64,000 nt of DNA from Helianthus annuus (taxonomy: Eukaryota > Streptophyta > Magnoliopsida > Asterales > Asteraceae), in assembly GCF_002127325.2 (NCBI RefSeq), contig NC_035436.2, positions 22,513,383 through 22,577,382 on the forward strand, read 5' to 3'. The position numbers and the translations under genes are program-made. The notes under the pieces were generated by a model, which made no database searches, was not told the origin of the DNA, and was given only the letters and a program-made list of their open reading frames with translations. Position 1 is the stretch's first letter. Every line of letters begins with the position of its first letter. Below, piece after piece: positions 1 through 11,812 of the stretch.

Positions 1-979
1 ATCTGCTCGGGTTGTGCGATTATATGATTCGGGCTGCCCGGCCCAACAGCCTAACATGACAACTTGTGCGTATTGGGTCCTTGTGCGACCAACTGACTCG
101 TGTGATTGGGGCCCTTGTGCGATCAAAGCCCCCTTGTGTGATCCGATAATCTTGTTATTCGGTTACAATTACCATCAATTCGTTTGACCCAGTTGGCAGT
201 TTCCAAACTTATCATTTATCAATTAACAACTTCCATTCTAGCAATGATCGATCAAAACAGGTTGTTACAACCAATTCACATAAACCCTAATCCAAGCATG
301 AACACTAAGCTATCGATTTACATGAACCTGTGGCCGATTATATGAACATAACCCGATACACTAGCACATCAATAAGCTAACAATCCCAACCATATAACAT
401 AACAACGGATTATCATCTATTCAGTTCTTAGTTGTGACATCCGATTCACTTAAACATACTCACATAAACATCATTGTTCATCATACAAGCAACACTTAAT
501 CATTAAACGGAATCATAACATCAACTAATAATGAAACACTAACCGGTTAAGAAGAGAGAATGATCCGAACAAGAAAGATCCGAGATGATGGGGGATTGCT
601 TCGGTTCGCGAAAGAGAGGGAGAGAGGAGAGCTAGGGTTTTTGTGTGTTTTCTTGTGTAAGCTAGTTATGAGAAAACGATCCCACCATTTGGGTGTTTGA
701 ACGTATAAGGGGAGTGGGCCGGCCCTTGCTTGGGCTGCCTATGTGTCCCGAATTCAAAAGAGAGTGGGCCGAGAGTGTCATAAGTCGGCCCATTAGCTTG
801 TGCGATCGGCTATGTGTTGTGCGGTTCGGATTAAGTAGACATATACATATTCACATAATACATATTCACATAACATGTCATAACGTCATACATTCAATAG
901 TTCAATCATTCGATAATTCAATCAAGTTCACATACATTGCATACAATACAAAGACGGGTTTGAAATACGAGTTGTCACA
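1..979 (-). mobile_element. Ty3/gypsy 3' LTR, cut by the window edge
   Basis: Read on the minus strand, this begins TGTGACAACTCG directly after a gypsy polypurine tract and runs off the left edge of the window. The adjacent minus-strand sequence AATTTCGGGACGAAATTTC followed by a GTTGGGGATACTG tract is the usual 3' end of the internal region of long-LTR plant gypsy elements. No coding frame is convincing; the 150-codon frame at 693-1145 has no recognisable domain. I infer the 3' LTR of a minus-oriented element. Confidence 0.6.
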
Positions 980-1088
980 GTATCCCCAACTAACAAGAAA
1001 TTTCGTCCCGAAATTTGGTACGCACTCACTAAGAAAGCTAGATAAGTTAAAGCTAGGTAAGTTATATCGTTTGCTGGTTTTCCTGGGG
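980..1088 (-). other. gypsy polypurine tract and 3' untranslated stub
   Basis: The minus strand holds the palindromic AATTTCGGGACGAAATT motif and a GTTGGGGATACTG polypurine tract immediately before the LTR start. The same arrangement precedes the 3' LTR of the intact gypsy element at 8890-8927, which supports the reading. Only about 110 bases of internal sequence remain, so the rest of this element is missing. Confidence 0.6.
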
Positions 1089-2147
1089 TGTCACATCATA
1101 CACTCATCACCATACCCATGCATCGTACCAGCTCATTCTTCATAACAATTTCATGACAAACCCCATGGAAACAACAAAACTCTAATTAAAACTCAAATCT
1201 ATATATATGGTTTAAAAGAACCAGCCATATAATGTTTTCAAAATCAATCCACATCATACTCGAATCATCAATCACAATCCAGCCCGCAACTCCATTCACC
1301 TCTAGTCGTCACACCGTTCTCACCGCAACCGGCCACCTCGCTGGCCGCCATCCCGATCGCCATTGTCGTGTATCACCTCCACATAGCCGCAAGCCACCAC
1401 CGCTATGACTCACATCAACATCCATAATCATTGTTGCCATCAAAAACCGGGCACCACATGACTGAACACACCAGCGCAGCCACCAACTTACGCCTCCGTA
1501 AACACCGTCACCGTTCTCCGTCACTCCTCCGTCACCGAACACCATCCACGCCATCACTGTACCATGCTAACCAAACCCCTATCCTCAACACCCCCTGTAG
1601 TCATCCCGAACCCGACCATCATAATCGTTCAACCCATTCATCACCATCCCACACCATAATCATCACCACATCTCATCACAACCGCAACCACATCTATTCA
1701 CCACACCACCATTGTCATTACCATACACCCTCATCACCTACACAACCCTAAAACCAAGTAATAGTGATCAACAACTAAGAACGAGTAGTAAAGATTACCT
1801 AAATCGAGTTTGGAGACCAAGATCATGAACCCATCGCCTTCACTGCCGATCTCTCTCGCTTGCTGCTCTCTCGTTCAAGTTTCAGCCGCAAAAACATCCA
1901 TGGGTAGCTAGGGTTGATGTATTTGTATTTAATACTCTATTTACAACAAGGCCCTTATACTATTTATTCTATTTTATTTCTTACCATTACCAAAGATTTA
2001 TGAAAAGCACTTTACTTAATTGCAACCAGGCCCCTTAAAGTTTATAAAATGAAAACAATCACATTAAAATTGATGTTCCCTCTAGTGACTTCCAAATCTC
2101 GTTACTTATTCGTTCAACAATCAAGGTCGTAAATTTGGGATGTTACA
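1089..2147 (-). mobile_element. LTR-like segment with TG...CA ends
   Basis: On the minus strand it starts TGTAACATCCC and ends GATGTGACA, an LTR-like pair of inverted ends. Its right edge abuts the X1 module exactly where homology to X2 and X3 begins. The flanking 5-mers (TGGGG and GAAAC) do not match, so there is no target duplication, and no primer site follows it. It may be a truncated LTR of a different gypsy family. The middle (about 1300-1750) is CA/CC-rich low-complexity sequence, which explains the histidine- and proline-rich open frames there; I see no gene. Confidence 0.45.
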
Positions 2148-2476
2148 GAAACAAGCGGTTAACAAAATCATAAACAATAGATATCAAAACGTATATTAGC
2201 ATATATTTAACAAGGAAACATGCGTTAGTTTGTCATTTTATAAATTGCGTAGTTTACCTCGGAAAAGGGTTCTTGCGTCCGAGCTTGCGAAGATGACATG
2301 TTAGATGACGAGTTCGAGGACGTGTTGGAAGAAGGTTTAGGCCCCATCCGGCCGTACCATCCCCGCCACTCACCCGGTGCTTCCTGATACGGGGCAATTG
2401 GTGGACCCTCACCGCTCTATTCACTTGTGGCCTGTTGTATGTTCCGCTGTATTTTACGAAGATGATTAAATATATA

Positions 2477-2515
<39 letters not shown>
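2148..2515 (-). pseudogene. CACTA Transposase_24-like gene, 3' exon piece (module X1, left part)
   Basis: The minus strand encodes the same exon as X2 and X3, ending in a segment that reads GRKNPFPR in one frame, with an upstream stretch like LRKIQRNIQQATSEW. The piece ends in a TA/TG microsatellite where the Copia inserted; the gene resumes at 19142. Homology to X2 and X3 starts at GAAACAAGC just inside the left edge, so the CACTA terminus and final exon have been lost. It is a fragment and not translatable as it stands. Confidence 0.6.
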
Positions 2516-2520
<5 letters not shown>

Positions 2521-2875
2521 GTGCACTTGTGTCTGTACTTTGTCTGTATTCGGTCATGATGTAAAACGATGTCCTTGTTAGTCCTGTAAGTTTGACCAAG
2601 TCAACCATCCTCCTGAATTGACTTGGACAAACAGTTAGATTATGGTTGTATAATGTTTTGTGTCGAAGGATAAGGCATCGAAGGATTGTGTATATCCTTC
2701 GATGAGCTCGAAAGATATCATTCGATGGATACAGATGGACTTCGAAGGATATGCCATCCTTCGAAGTATATGTGGATCCTTCGATGGCTTTGTGATCGAC
2801 AGATGATCTATCGATCGGTCAGTTTGATCCTTCGACCATACAACCTGTGCTGGGTATATATACCCATGCAGTGTG
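2516..2875 (+). repeat. Copia 5' LTR, first part
   Basis: This matches 18489-18847 of the 3' LTR. It contains many short palindromes built on TCGAAGGAT/ATCCTTCGA between about 2660 and 2840 and a TATATATACCC promoter-like stretch near its right end. The sequence is interrupted at GTGTG, the gypsy target site. Confidence 0.9.
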
Positions 2876-5427
2876 TGTGACAACCCGAACTTTTAGGGCT
2901 TGTAACGTTAATCTTGTGATTCAAACTTCTCGTTAATTGTTTCTTTCTAATACGGTTGTTGTAACTCAGTTAGTTAACATGACTGTATATTTGGGCCTAT
3001 ACACACATGCGCATACTTGGAACCCAACCCAACACCCGTATTCAAACCTTAGAGTTGGGTTGTGTAGATGTTTAATTAATTGGACTTTGTTACTAAATAC
3101 TTGGACTTGGTTACTCCTTGGCCAGGTTTCGTAGCCCAAACCTTAACAAATGGCAGTCCACGAGAGTGGGCTTGAGCCCACTTAGGCTAATAAAGCTAAC
3201 CGCCCAAACAAGTGTATAATACGTATTGTATTAGGATAAGTATAATGATAAACTAAAACAAACCCTACCCCCCTACTCCCTGATTTGCGACGCACGACAA
3301 CAGGAGACCCCCCATTGAAGCAACCTCATATTGTCGAGGCATCATTCTTTTGATCGGATTATTGGTTAGTGATTTTTGTATTCGTATTAATCATCAATTA
3401 ATTTGGATTTGTAATGTGTATGGGTTTGAGTTCGATCTCTGATGTTGATGATAATAGGGCCGGCTGTAATTAATATATATGCTGCATGTGGATAGAATTG
3501 TCAGCCATGATTATTTATGTTTGCAAGGAATTTGTCAGTGGCCATGTGAGGGTTTATATGTGTCATTAGTTAATGTCTTGCATTGATATGATTGTTACTA
3601 GTGCTCTTGTGAATAGGGAATAGGCTCTCATCATATGTCTTGCTTTTAATTGATCTGATGTAATAGGTACAGACTGATTTGATGGTGCATGTCTTTAATT
3701 AAAGGGATAATATATGAATTTATCTAATTAATGGGTAACGTGAATAAACAATGATTCTTGGTGATATGTGATTTTGTAGTTAATTTATAGATGGAAGCAT
3801 GATCCTAGAATTATACATGAACTTCATGAGTTTGGATGATTATGATTTGTGGTCGAAAATTGTATTAATATTATGGAAGTTCGATGAACCCTAAAAAAAA
3901 GGGTTAAGGTGTAAACCCTTGCATGATAAACATGAATCTCGACTAAGATAAGCTGCATGTTTAAATCTGTTAACTAATTAAAATATGGAAATGATGAGGG
4001 TGTCGCTTATGAAAAACACATCTGTGCACTTGGTATAAGCCTATCAGATATGAACATACATTAGCAACCTTGTCATGTTACACACTTGCTTTGGGCCGCA
4101 CATGATATATACTTGGGCCGGGTACTAGGAGGGATTGCACTAAGTGGCCTAGTAGCACAAGAGTTCTATTCATTTAAGCAGACCAGTCACATATACAACT
4201 GGGCCTTACACATAGACCGCACTACATGACTTAAATTGAGATAAACAATTATGAATGAGCCATGTACAACGTTGAACCATGTTATTTACGTTGGGCCGTA
4301 CATGTCGACTGGGCGGTGGGATGGCTGCTCGTCGATCCACAAACAAAGTAGGGAAGGCATGTGTGTAGAAGTTATATTGACTGACAAAAATATATGTTTG
4401 TGATATGAGAATTCGTGAAACACACCAACTGTTATTGCATATTGTAGCTAATATGTGAATGACCATTAAGTGAATGCCATTATGTTGTATGGATGGTTAT
4501 TATGTTGCATGACTAAGTGTCATAATGTGCATGAAATTAAGTGGGTGTTATTCGTGTGATATGTATATATACAAGGAATACTTGATTAGCGGTTTACGAG
4601 ACTAATTGTTATCGGTAATTACGATAGGGTTTGGTTGATCCACTTGAACACGTAACGTATTCTACCGAGCACTCTAAGGTGAGTTCATCTCTTGAGCATG
4701 TGTCCCGGTGGTTGGGACAGTCAGTGGGTATTCCTGGGAGGGATAAGTCTTTTGGGTAAAAACGAGAATGTTGGATAATATACTCTTCCTATCACCTTTA
4801 AAGTCCCTCCGTGTTGTTTGGTTACCTGGAAGGTAACATGGTATTAGTTAGTAGCGCTGCTTAGGTTTGGCAACCTCACCCCGTTCCTGGGAGGATGGGT
4901 GTTGAACTAATGACCTAGTCATGACCAATGCTTTGATAGGAGCATTGGAGAAAGGGCAAAATAATCAGAAGCCGTCTTGTATTGGGGTATTATCAACATT
5001 GTTTTCATCATTACTTTCGGAATTAACTTCAATGAATTAACTAAACACTTGGTAACCAACGTTTTTGTAAAACTATGAACTCACCAGCGTTGTCTGATAC
5101 ACTTGTTACATGCTCGCAGGTCGTTAGGTATCTTGGATTTGGGGAAACTTGCTGTCTGGAATAGCGGGAGTGGTCATGGGTCGACAGGAAGGATTTATGT
5201 GACTGATTTCTTGATATTATACTTTGGTTTTGAAACAGTTTAACTTCGTTTACTATTTGCTTCCGCTGAACTTATTGATTTTCGTTTAAAACTTGTTGAA
5301 GATGTTTTTATTAATAATGGGGATTTTATTTATAACTTGTATGGGTTCAGTGTAATTGGTGGCTCGTTATTGGTATGTTACACGCCTAACAGGGATACTC
5401 CCTATGTGGTAATTTGGGGGTGTGACA
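2876..5427 (+). repeat. gypsy 5' LTR
   Basis: Near-identical to 8928-11493. It begins TGTGACAACCCG and ends GGGGGTGTGACA just before the primer site. Open frames inside it recur identically in the other LTR because the sequence is repeated; they have no domain and are not called as genes. Confidence 0.93.
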
Positions 5428-5430
5428 GTT

Positions 5431-5444
5431 TGGTATCAGAGCCA
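5431..5444 (+). other. primer binding site, initiator tRNA-Met
   Basis: TGGTATCAGAGCCA, three bases after the LTR, is complementary to the 3' end of plant initiator methionine tRNA, the usual primer for plant gypsy and Copia elements. Confidence 0.9.
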
Positions 5445-6470
5445 TTGGTTATAGTGAACTTGGTTTTAAAACGTTTTTATAAAACCAGACTATAACCGAA
5501 TAGATCAGAAATCGACCATGACACTCAGCTCCAGACTGCAAGGTTCGTTTCTCGTTTACTGTTGCATAGTATATCTAGTGTACTCTTATGTATAACATTA
5601 CACGTGAATGCACACCTGACACTACAGTATGAGCCCTTATATTACCAACCCCTGTTATGTGATATGTTAGTGTGACACTACCCATTGCTTATTCTGATTC
5701 TTAACCCTGCAATACCTTTCGTTTGTTGTTTGGATGAAGGGAAACTTTTTGCGCAAGTTAAGAGGCACTGAGATAAGCATGCAAATTGCCTTATTATTAT
5801 GGGTGCACACATAATAATAATGTGGGGTGCATGTGAGTCCCAGTGAGGCTTAACGAGTGTGAGAGGGGTTCCGCTCTGTTAATTGACGTTATGTTAGAAC
5901 ACAACAGTCCATAGGAGTCATAGCAGTGATTGTCTCCTACTCGAACATGATCTTTTCACTCCTTTCTGAATCCTTACAAATTCTGATGCTATCGAGTATT
6001 AACTGAACACACATCTGAACGCCTAGCGAAACGTGTAGAATGTTAGGTGCTTGAACGAACGTCCTTGAGCTGGTCTATACCTTTCTCGCTTCTCTTCGTT
6101 TGCTGGGACTCTATGTATTGACGTCTTAGGTTTCGAAGTGTGATCACTTCTGCAACACTCTCGCAGCATACCGCGTATTACTCAATCGACTTGCTAGATC
6201 GATAGACAAAAGGGTGAGCGTAGTATTTTACCGACCTCAGTATTTGGACAACCCTGATTACCGGCAACAAACACTGGCAAATTGAATTCAATTGAATTCT
6301 TAACTCTAGTCAGCGACTCGTGGGAGTCAACTCTTACGAATCAACTCGTGGGAGTCAACTCTTACTCGTAATCGTAGTCTACAACATGGAAACGAAGGTG
6401 ACATTGACAGGGATTGACTGTCGCTAAGTCCAAACGTCAATAACCAAGGGAATAAGGATGGTGATGGGAA
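5445..6470 (+). other. gypsy leader, no intact gag
   Basis: This stretch between the primer site and the first recognisable coding remnants has no long frame. It includes an imperfect palindrome around TTATTATTATGGG / CATAATAATAATG (about 5790-5823). The same leader is found inverted at about 45800-46937 in the second gypsy. The main body of gag is not recognisable. Confidence 0.6.
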
Positions 6471-8780
6471 CCCTCGCAACCGTAACAACAACACTGGAAA
6501 TGATGCTCGTGGAAGGACATTTAGGATTGGCGTAGGCGACGCCAGGCATAGCAGCAACAGGATAGCTTGTATAGGTCGCTGTTCGCTTCGTCTCTATTCT
6601 GCTTGACCCTGATACTTCTTAAAACCAAACCTGATGTGGAATCGGCTGATGGCAAGCCAAATGAAACCTCATGTGTTCGTTGGAGTGTAAACACGACCTT
6701 GTGGGACAAGTGTTCGACGCCGACCTTCCTTCTACTATCCTCGATGGTTACAACGCAGTTGTTAGTGTGAATTGGGTATCCAGGAATCACGCAGATATAC
6801 CCAGTAAGGAGAAAACTTTGTGTGGAGAACCCTTAATTGTGCTAAAGCATCAGGGTAGTGCAAAAGTTGGCGCCATTTCAGCTATGAAGACCCAGAAGTG
6901 TCTACGGAGGGATCACCCCGCTATGTTAGCAACCGTTACTGATGATGAGGCTGAGGAAAAGAGGATCGAGGATCCACCAATCGTTCGTGATTCCTCTCAG
7001 TGTGCTACCCGAGGAGCTTACAGATTTACTTCCACCACAGTTAAGCAGAATCTCAGTTTGACCTCACGATAGGGGCAGCCTTGATTACTCATGCTACATA
7101 CCGTCTTGCACCAGGAGGGTTGCAAGGACTATCTACAGGAACTGTTGAGCAGGAGTTTTATTGGACATAGTTTTTGTTCGCTTTGGGGAGCCCCGGCTAT
7201 ATTCGGGAAGATAAAGCCTTTTCATATGTATACTGACTATTGAGAACTTGTCAAGGTGACAGTCCAGAACCGTTTGTCTCGGTCATGTATTGACAACCTA
7301 TTGACCAGTTGCAAGGGACAAGCTCCTATTCAAAGATAGATTAACGAACGAACTAACATCAGATGGAAGTCCAAGGGGAGGATGTACCTTTTGGGATAAA
7401 CAACGCACCAGCAACTTATTGGATCACATGAATCGACCGTATTCATGGGTGACGTTCTGGATCATTTCCAGGAGAAAGGAACACCATGGGCGGCATTTGC
7501 ATGTTATCTTAGAACGAAGCCTCGTTAGGAGTAACTTCTGGATTCGAGAAGTACATACCCTTTTGGTCACGTAGCCAACGAAGATGGAGTACACGTGGAT
7601 CTTGCAAATATCCATTCTGTCAGAAACTGATCGACAACAAAGATCCCTTTTGTGGGTACGGCAATCCCTTGGTTTCGCAAGATGCAATCGCAGATTCATC
7701 GCAGGATTTTCAAAGATGGTGCAGCTCTCACCTTTTTTTTTTAACACAGTATTGTGCTGTGTATCCGTGGGAAATAAAACAAGAGAACGTTTCTTCAGCT
7801 TTTGAAACCCAACCCTGCAACGCATTGAGCATCGCTTCTATCCGAAAGTACTGATGATCCAGCGATATACCATAATGGTTTAATTCAGAGTCCCAGTTAC
7901 ACGCCGATGCAACATGAGAGAGTTTTGAAGAAGCTAAACATGTAACGACATCGCTGGATGGAGCTATCGAATGAATACGACCGTGGAACCTAGACGTGCG
8001 CGAGCTTTGCAGCTCACTGTCGACTCTAACTTACCTGATCAAACTCGCCTTGTTCAAATCGAAGAACTGAGGGAAGAGAGTCCTCAAGGTTGACCCATGC
8101 GGGGCATGGGGAGGCGACCGTTGGCAGGACGGACGATATTTGCTAATTCATGGGACGAATATGGACTTCACTATACAGCAACCTTAGGGAATCGGTGCAG
8201 GTGAAGCACACGCGCCTCGATATTCTAGTCATTTGAGTTTTGACGAGAAATACTAGGATCTATAAATATCGCATTGGTGATCGGGCATGAAGCCCCCCCC
8301 CAGCTATGTATGCGAATGATGTTTGACTCGTGGGGAAGTTGTTTGGATCAGGAGTCGATTGGCGACAACGCGTGACCGTCAGGAAAGCTCATAAACTTGG
8401 GAAATGCTGGAGGCGATTGTATTGTGTTGAGAGTCTAACCCTGGGAGGGTGTGGTACGCTTGGGAAGCGTGACAAACTTAAATTACGTGACGGCGGGTTA
8501 TTCAGAATTTTAGAAAGAATCGGTCACGGCGCCTAAAACGCGAGTTACTCGACGAACGGGGTAACGTTCATGATGCAGTGTTTGTCCGACAAAAGGCGTG
8601 TGATACCTTCATAGAATCTGAGTCTAACGTCAAGTTGCAGTTGTCAAGGTGTTTATCGTAATCATGCCCCAGGAGGTTAAGGTTTGCGAGCACTGTCAAA
8701 TTCCAATTATGAGAGTTCGTTGGAACTCGAGACTAAGTATCCGCAATCATACGAATCTCCTGAATCAATTCCGATGCAAC
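6471..8780 (+). pseudogene. gypsy gag-pol remnants
   Basis: Fragments in several frames follow the order of a Tekay-type polyprotein. They are a Gag tail (GNDARGRTFRIGVGDARH), a protease region (VGQVFDADLPSTILDGYNAV, then SRNHADIPSKEK), the protease-RT linker (EEKRIEDPPIVRD), RT pieces (FIGHSFCSLWGAP), an RNase H-proximal piece (NRRFIAGFSKM) and an integrase C-terminal/chromodomain-like tail (LFRILERIG, IPIMRVRWNSR). The protease active-site triad is missing: the sequence passes from SLFASSLFC straight to LTLILLKTKP, where a family member would carry D-S-G. Stops and frameshifts are frequent. The same deletion is present in the gypsy at 44168-52204. Confidence 0.8.
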
Positions 8781-8785
8781 CGGTG

Positions 8786-8927
8786 AATTTCGAGGACGAA
8801 ATCTTCTTTCAAGTTGGGGATGATGTGACACCCGAGCAAAATCCGCAATAATCTTAATTTCCTCACTTCACTCTTCTGCGCTTACTTGTCAAATTTCGGG
8901 ACGAAATTTCTTTCAAGTTGGGGATGA
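8786..8927 (+). other. tandemly duplicated gypsy polypurine tract
   Basis: Two copies of the motif GACGAAAT...TTTCAAGTTGGGGATGATG occur about 100 bp apart. The first is followed by TGTGACACCCGAGC, a relic LTR start, and the second by the real 3' LTR. Confidence 0.7.
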
Positions 8928-11493
8928 TGTGACAACCCGAACTTTTAGGGCTTGTAACGTTAATCTTGTGATTCAAACTTCTCGTTAATTGTTTCTTTCT
9001 AATACGGTTGTTGTAACTCAGTTAGTTAACATGACTGTATATTTGGGCCTATACACACATGCGCATACTTGGAACCCAACCCAACACCCGTATTCAAACC
9101 TTAGAGTTGGGTTGTGTAGATGTTTAATTAATTGGACTTTGTTACTAAATACTTGGACTTGGTTACTCCTTGGCCAGGTTTCGTAGCCCAAACCTTAACA
9201 AATGGCAGTCCACGAGAGTGGGCTTGAGCCCACTTAGGCTAATAAAGCTAACCGCCCAAACAAGTGTATAATACGTATTGTATTAGGATAAGTATAATGA
9301 TAAACTAAAACAAACCCTACCCCCCTACTCCCTGATTTGCGACGCACGACAACAGGAGACCCCCCATTGAAGCAACCTCATATTGTCGAGGCATCATTCT
9401 TTTGATCGGATTATTGGTTAGTGATTTTTGTATTCGTATTAATCATCAATTAATTTGGATTTGTAATGTGTATGGGTTTGAGTTCGATCTCTGATGTTGA
9501 TGATAATAGGGTCGGCTGTAATTAATATATATGCTGCATGTGGATAGAATTGTCAGCCATGATTATTTATGTTTGCAAGGAATTTGTCAGTGGCCATGTG
9601 AGGGTTTATATGTGTCATTAGTTAATGTCTTGCATTGATATGATTGTTACTAGTGCTCTTGTGAATAGGGAATAGGCTCTCATCATATGTCTTGCTTTTA
9701 ATTGATCTGATGTAATAGGTACAGACTGATTTGATGGTGCATGTCTTTAATTAAAGGGATAATATATGAATTTATCTAATTAATGGGTAACGTGAATAAA
9801 CAATGATTCTTGGTGATATGTGATTTTGTAGTTAATTTATAGATGGAAGCATGATCCTAGAATTATACATGAACTTCATGAGTTTGGATGATTATGATTT
9901 GTGGTCGAAAATTGTATTAATATTATGGAAGTTCGATGAACCCTAAAAAAAAAAAAGGGTTAAGGTGTAAACCCTTGCATGATAAACATGAATCTCGACT
10001 AAGATAAGCTGCATGTTTAAATCTGTTAACTAATTAAAATATGGAAATGATGAGGGTGTCGCTTATGAAAAACACATCTGTGCACTTGGTATAAGCCTAT
10101 CAGATATGAACATACATTAGCAACCTTGTCATGTTACACACTTGCTTTGGGCCGCACAAACTTTAGATTGATATATACTTGGGCCGGGTACTAGGAGGGA
10201 TTGCACTAAGTGGCCTAGTAGCACAAGAGTTCTACTCATTTAAGCAGACCAGTCACATATACAACTGGGCCTTACACATAGACCGCACTACATGACTTAA
10301 ATTGAGATAAACAATTATGAATGAGCCATGTACAACGTTGAACCATGTTATTTACGTTGGGCCGTACATGTCGACTGGGCGGTGGGATGGCTGCTCGTCG
10401 ATCCACAAACAAAGTAGGGAAGGCATGTGTGTAGAAGTTATATTGACTGACAAAAATATATGTTTGTGATATGAGAATTCGTGAAACACACCAACTGTTA
10501 TTGCATATTGTAGCTAATATGTGAATGACCATTAAGTGAATGCCATTATGTTGTATGGATGGTTATTATGTTGCATGACTAAGTGTCATAATGTGCATGA
10601 AATTAAGTGGGTGTTATTCGTGTGATATGTATATATACAAGGAATACTTGATTAGCGGTTTACGAGACTAATTGTTATCGGTAATTACGATAGGGTTTGG
10701 TTGATCCACTTGAACACGTAACGTATTCTACCGAGCACTCTAAGGTGAGTTCATCTCTTGAGCATGTGTCCCGGTGGTTGGGACAGTCAGTGGGTATTCC
10801 TGGGAGGGATAAGTCTTTTGGGTAAAAACGAGAATGTTGGATAATATACTCTTCCTATCACCTTTAAAGTCCCTCCGTGTTGTTTGGTTACCTGGAAGGT
10901 AACATGGTATTAGTTAGTAGCGCTACTTAGGTTTGGCAACCTCACCCCGTTCCTGGGAGGACGGGTGTTGAACTAATGACCTAGTCATGACCAATGCTTT
11001 GATAGGAGCATTGGAGAAAGGGCAAAATAATCAGAAGCCGTCTTGTATTGGGGTATTATCAACATTGTTTTCATCATTACTTTCGGAATTAACTTCAATG
11101 AATTAACTAAACACTTGGTAACCAACGTTTTTGTAAAACTATGAACTCACCAGCGTTGTCTGATACACTTGTTACATGCTCACAGGTCGTTAGGTATCTT
11201 GGATTTGGGGAAACTTGCTGTCTGGAATAGCGGGAGTGGTCATGGGTCGACAGGAAGGATTTATGTGACTGATTTCTTGATATTATACTTTGGTTTTGAA
11301 ACAGTTTAACTTCGTTTACTATTTGCTTCCGCTGAACTTATTAATTTTCGTTTAAAACTTGTTGAAGATGTTTTTATTAATAATGGGGATTTTATTTATA
11401 ACTTGTATGGGTTCAGTGTAATTGGTGGCTCGTTATTGGTATGTTACACGCCTAACAGGGATACTCCCTATGTGGTAATTTGGGGGTGTGACA
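8928..11493 (+). repeat. gypsy 3' LTR
   Basis: Near-identical to 2876-5427. Differences seen include a longer A run near 9945-9956 and a 10-bp insertion (AACTTTAGAT) near 10158. It is followed by the target duplication GTGTG and then the rest of the Copia LTR. Confidence 0.93.
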
Positions 11494-11498
11494 GTGTG

Positions 11499-11795
11499 TT
11501 CATTTCAAAAAAAAAGACACAAGAGACAGAAAGATAGACTCGAGAGATAGAGAGAGTATTCTTTCTAGAACACCCACACACTTAGAGAGAGTTTACAAAA
11601 CTGATTTGTAAACATTGTGCTTGTAACCGAACCTTCATTCGCATTAATACAAGTGGTGTTAATCGGTGAATCTTGTGTGTTTTGTGTTTGTGCTTGTTTC
11701 AACTCGGTTTGCACTCTAGCTTGGATTCCGCACTCGCTAGTGTGTTAAACATAACAAGGTTAAGGTTTAACCTCATCCTCCGAGAGGGACCTACA
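11499..11795 (+). repeat. Copia 5' LTR, second part
   Basis: Continues the LTR from the gypsy target site and matches 18848-19141. It ends CCTACA. An A run (9 versus 7), a 2-bp indel and a few substitutions separate it from the 3' LTR. Confidence 0.9.
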
Positions 11796-11812
11796 AGTGG
11801 TATGAGGAGGAA
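11796..11812 (+). other. eroded or deletion-truncated Copia primer site
   Basis: AGTGGTAT right after the LTR matches the start of a tRNA-Met primer site, but the expected CAGAGC is replaced by GAGGAGG and Gag-type codons begin almost at once. I infer a deletion that removed most of the primer site, the leader and the N-terminal half of gag. Confidence 0.5.

Larger units (their letters stand above)
2876..11493 (+). mobile_element. young long-LTR Ty3/gypsy (Tekay-like), coding-dead
   Basis: The ends are TGTGACAACCC...GGGGTGTGACA, flanked by the 5-bp duplication GTGTG (2871-2875 and 11494-11498). The uninterrupted site is seen in the Copia 3' LTR. LTRs are 2552 and 2566 bp; by eye they differ by six transitions and by 4-bp and 10-bp indels, about 0.24% substitution. 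With a generic plant rate of 1.3e-8 that suggests roughly 0.1 million years. The internal 3.5 kb retains only broken gag-pol remnants, including a chromodomain-like tail (IPIMRVRWNSR in one frame), which points to the Tekay/Del chromovirus group. It must have been copied by proteins from another element. Confidence 0.93.

Noticed and set aside
1309..1751. His/Pro/Thr-rich frames on both strands
   Set aside because: The stretch is CA- and CC-rich low-complexity sequence with no domain on either strand.
2937..4466. 65- and 86-codon frames repeated at 8989-9186 and 10272-10532
   Set aside because: They recur only because they are in the two gypsy LTRs; no domain.
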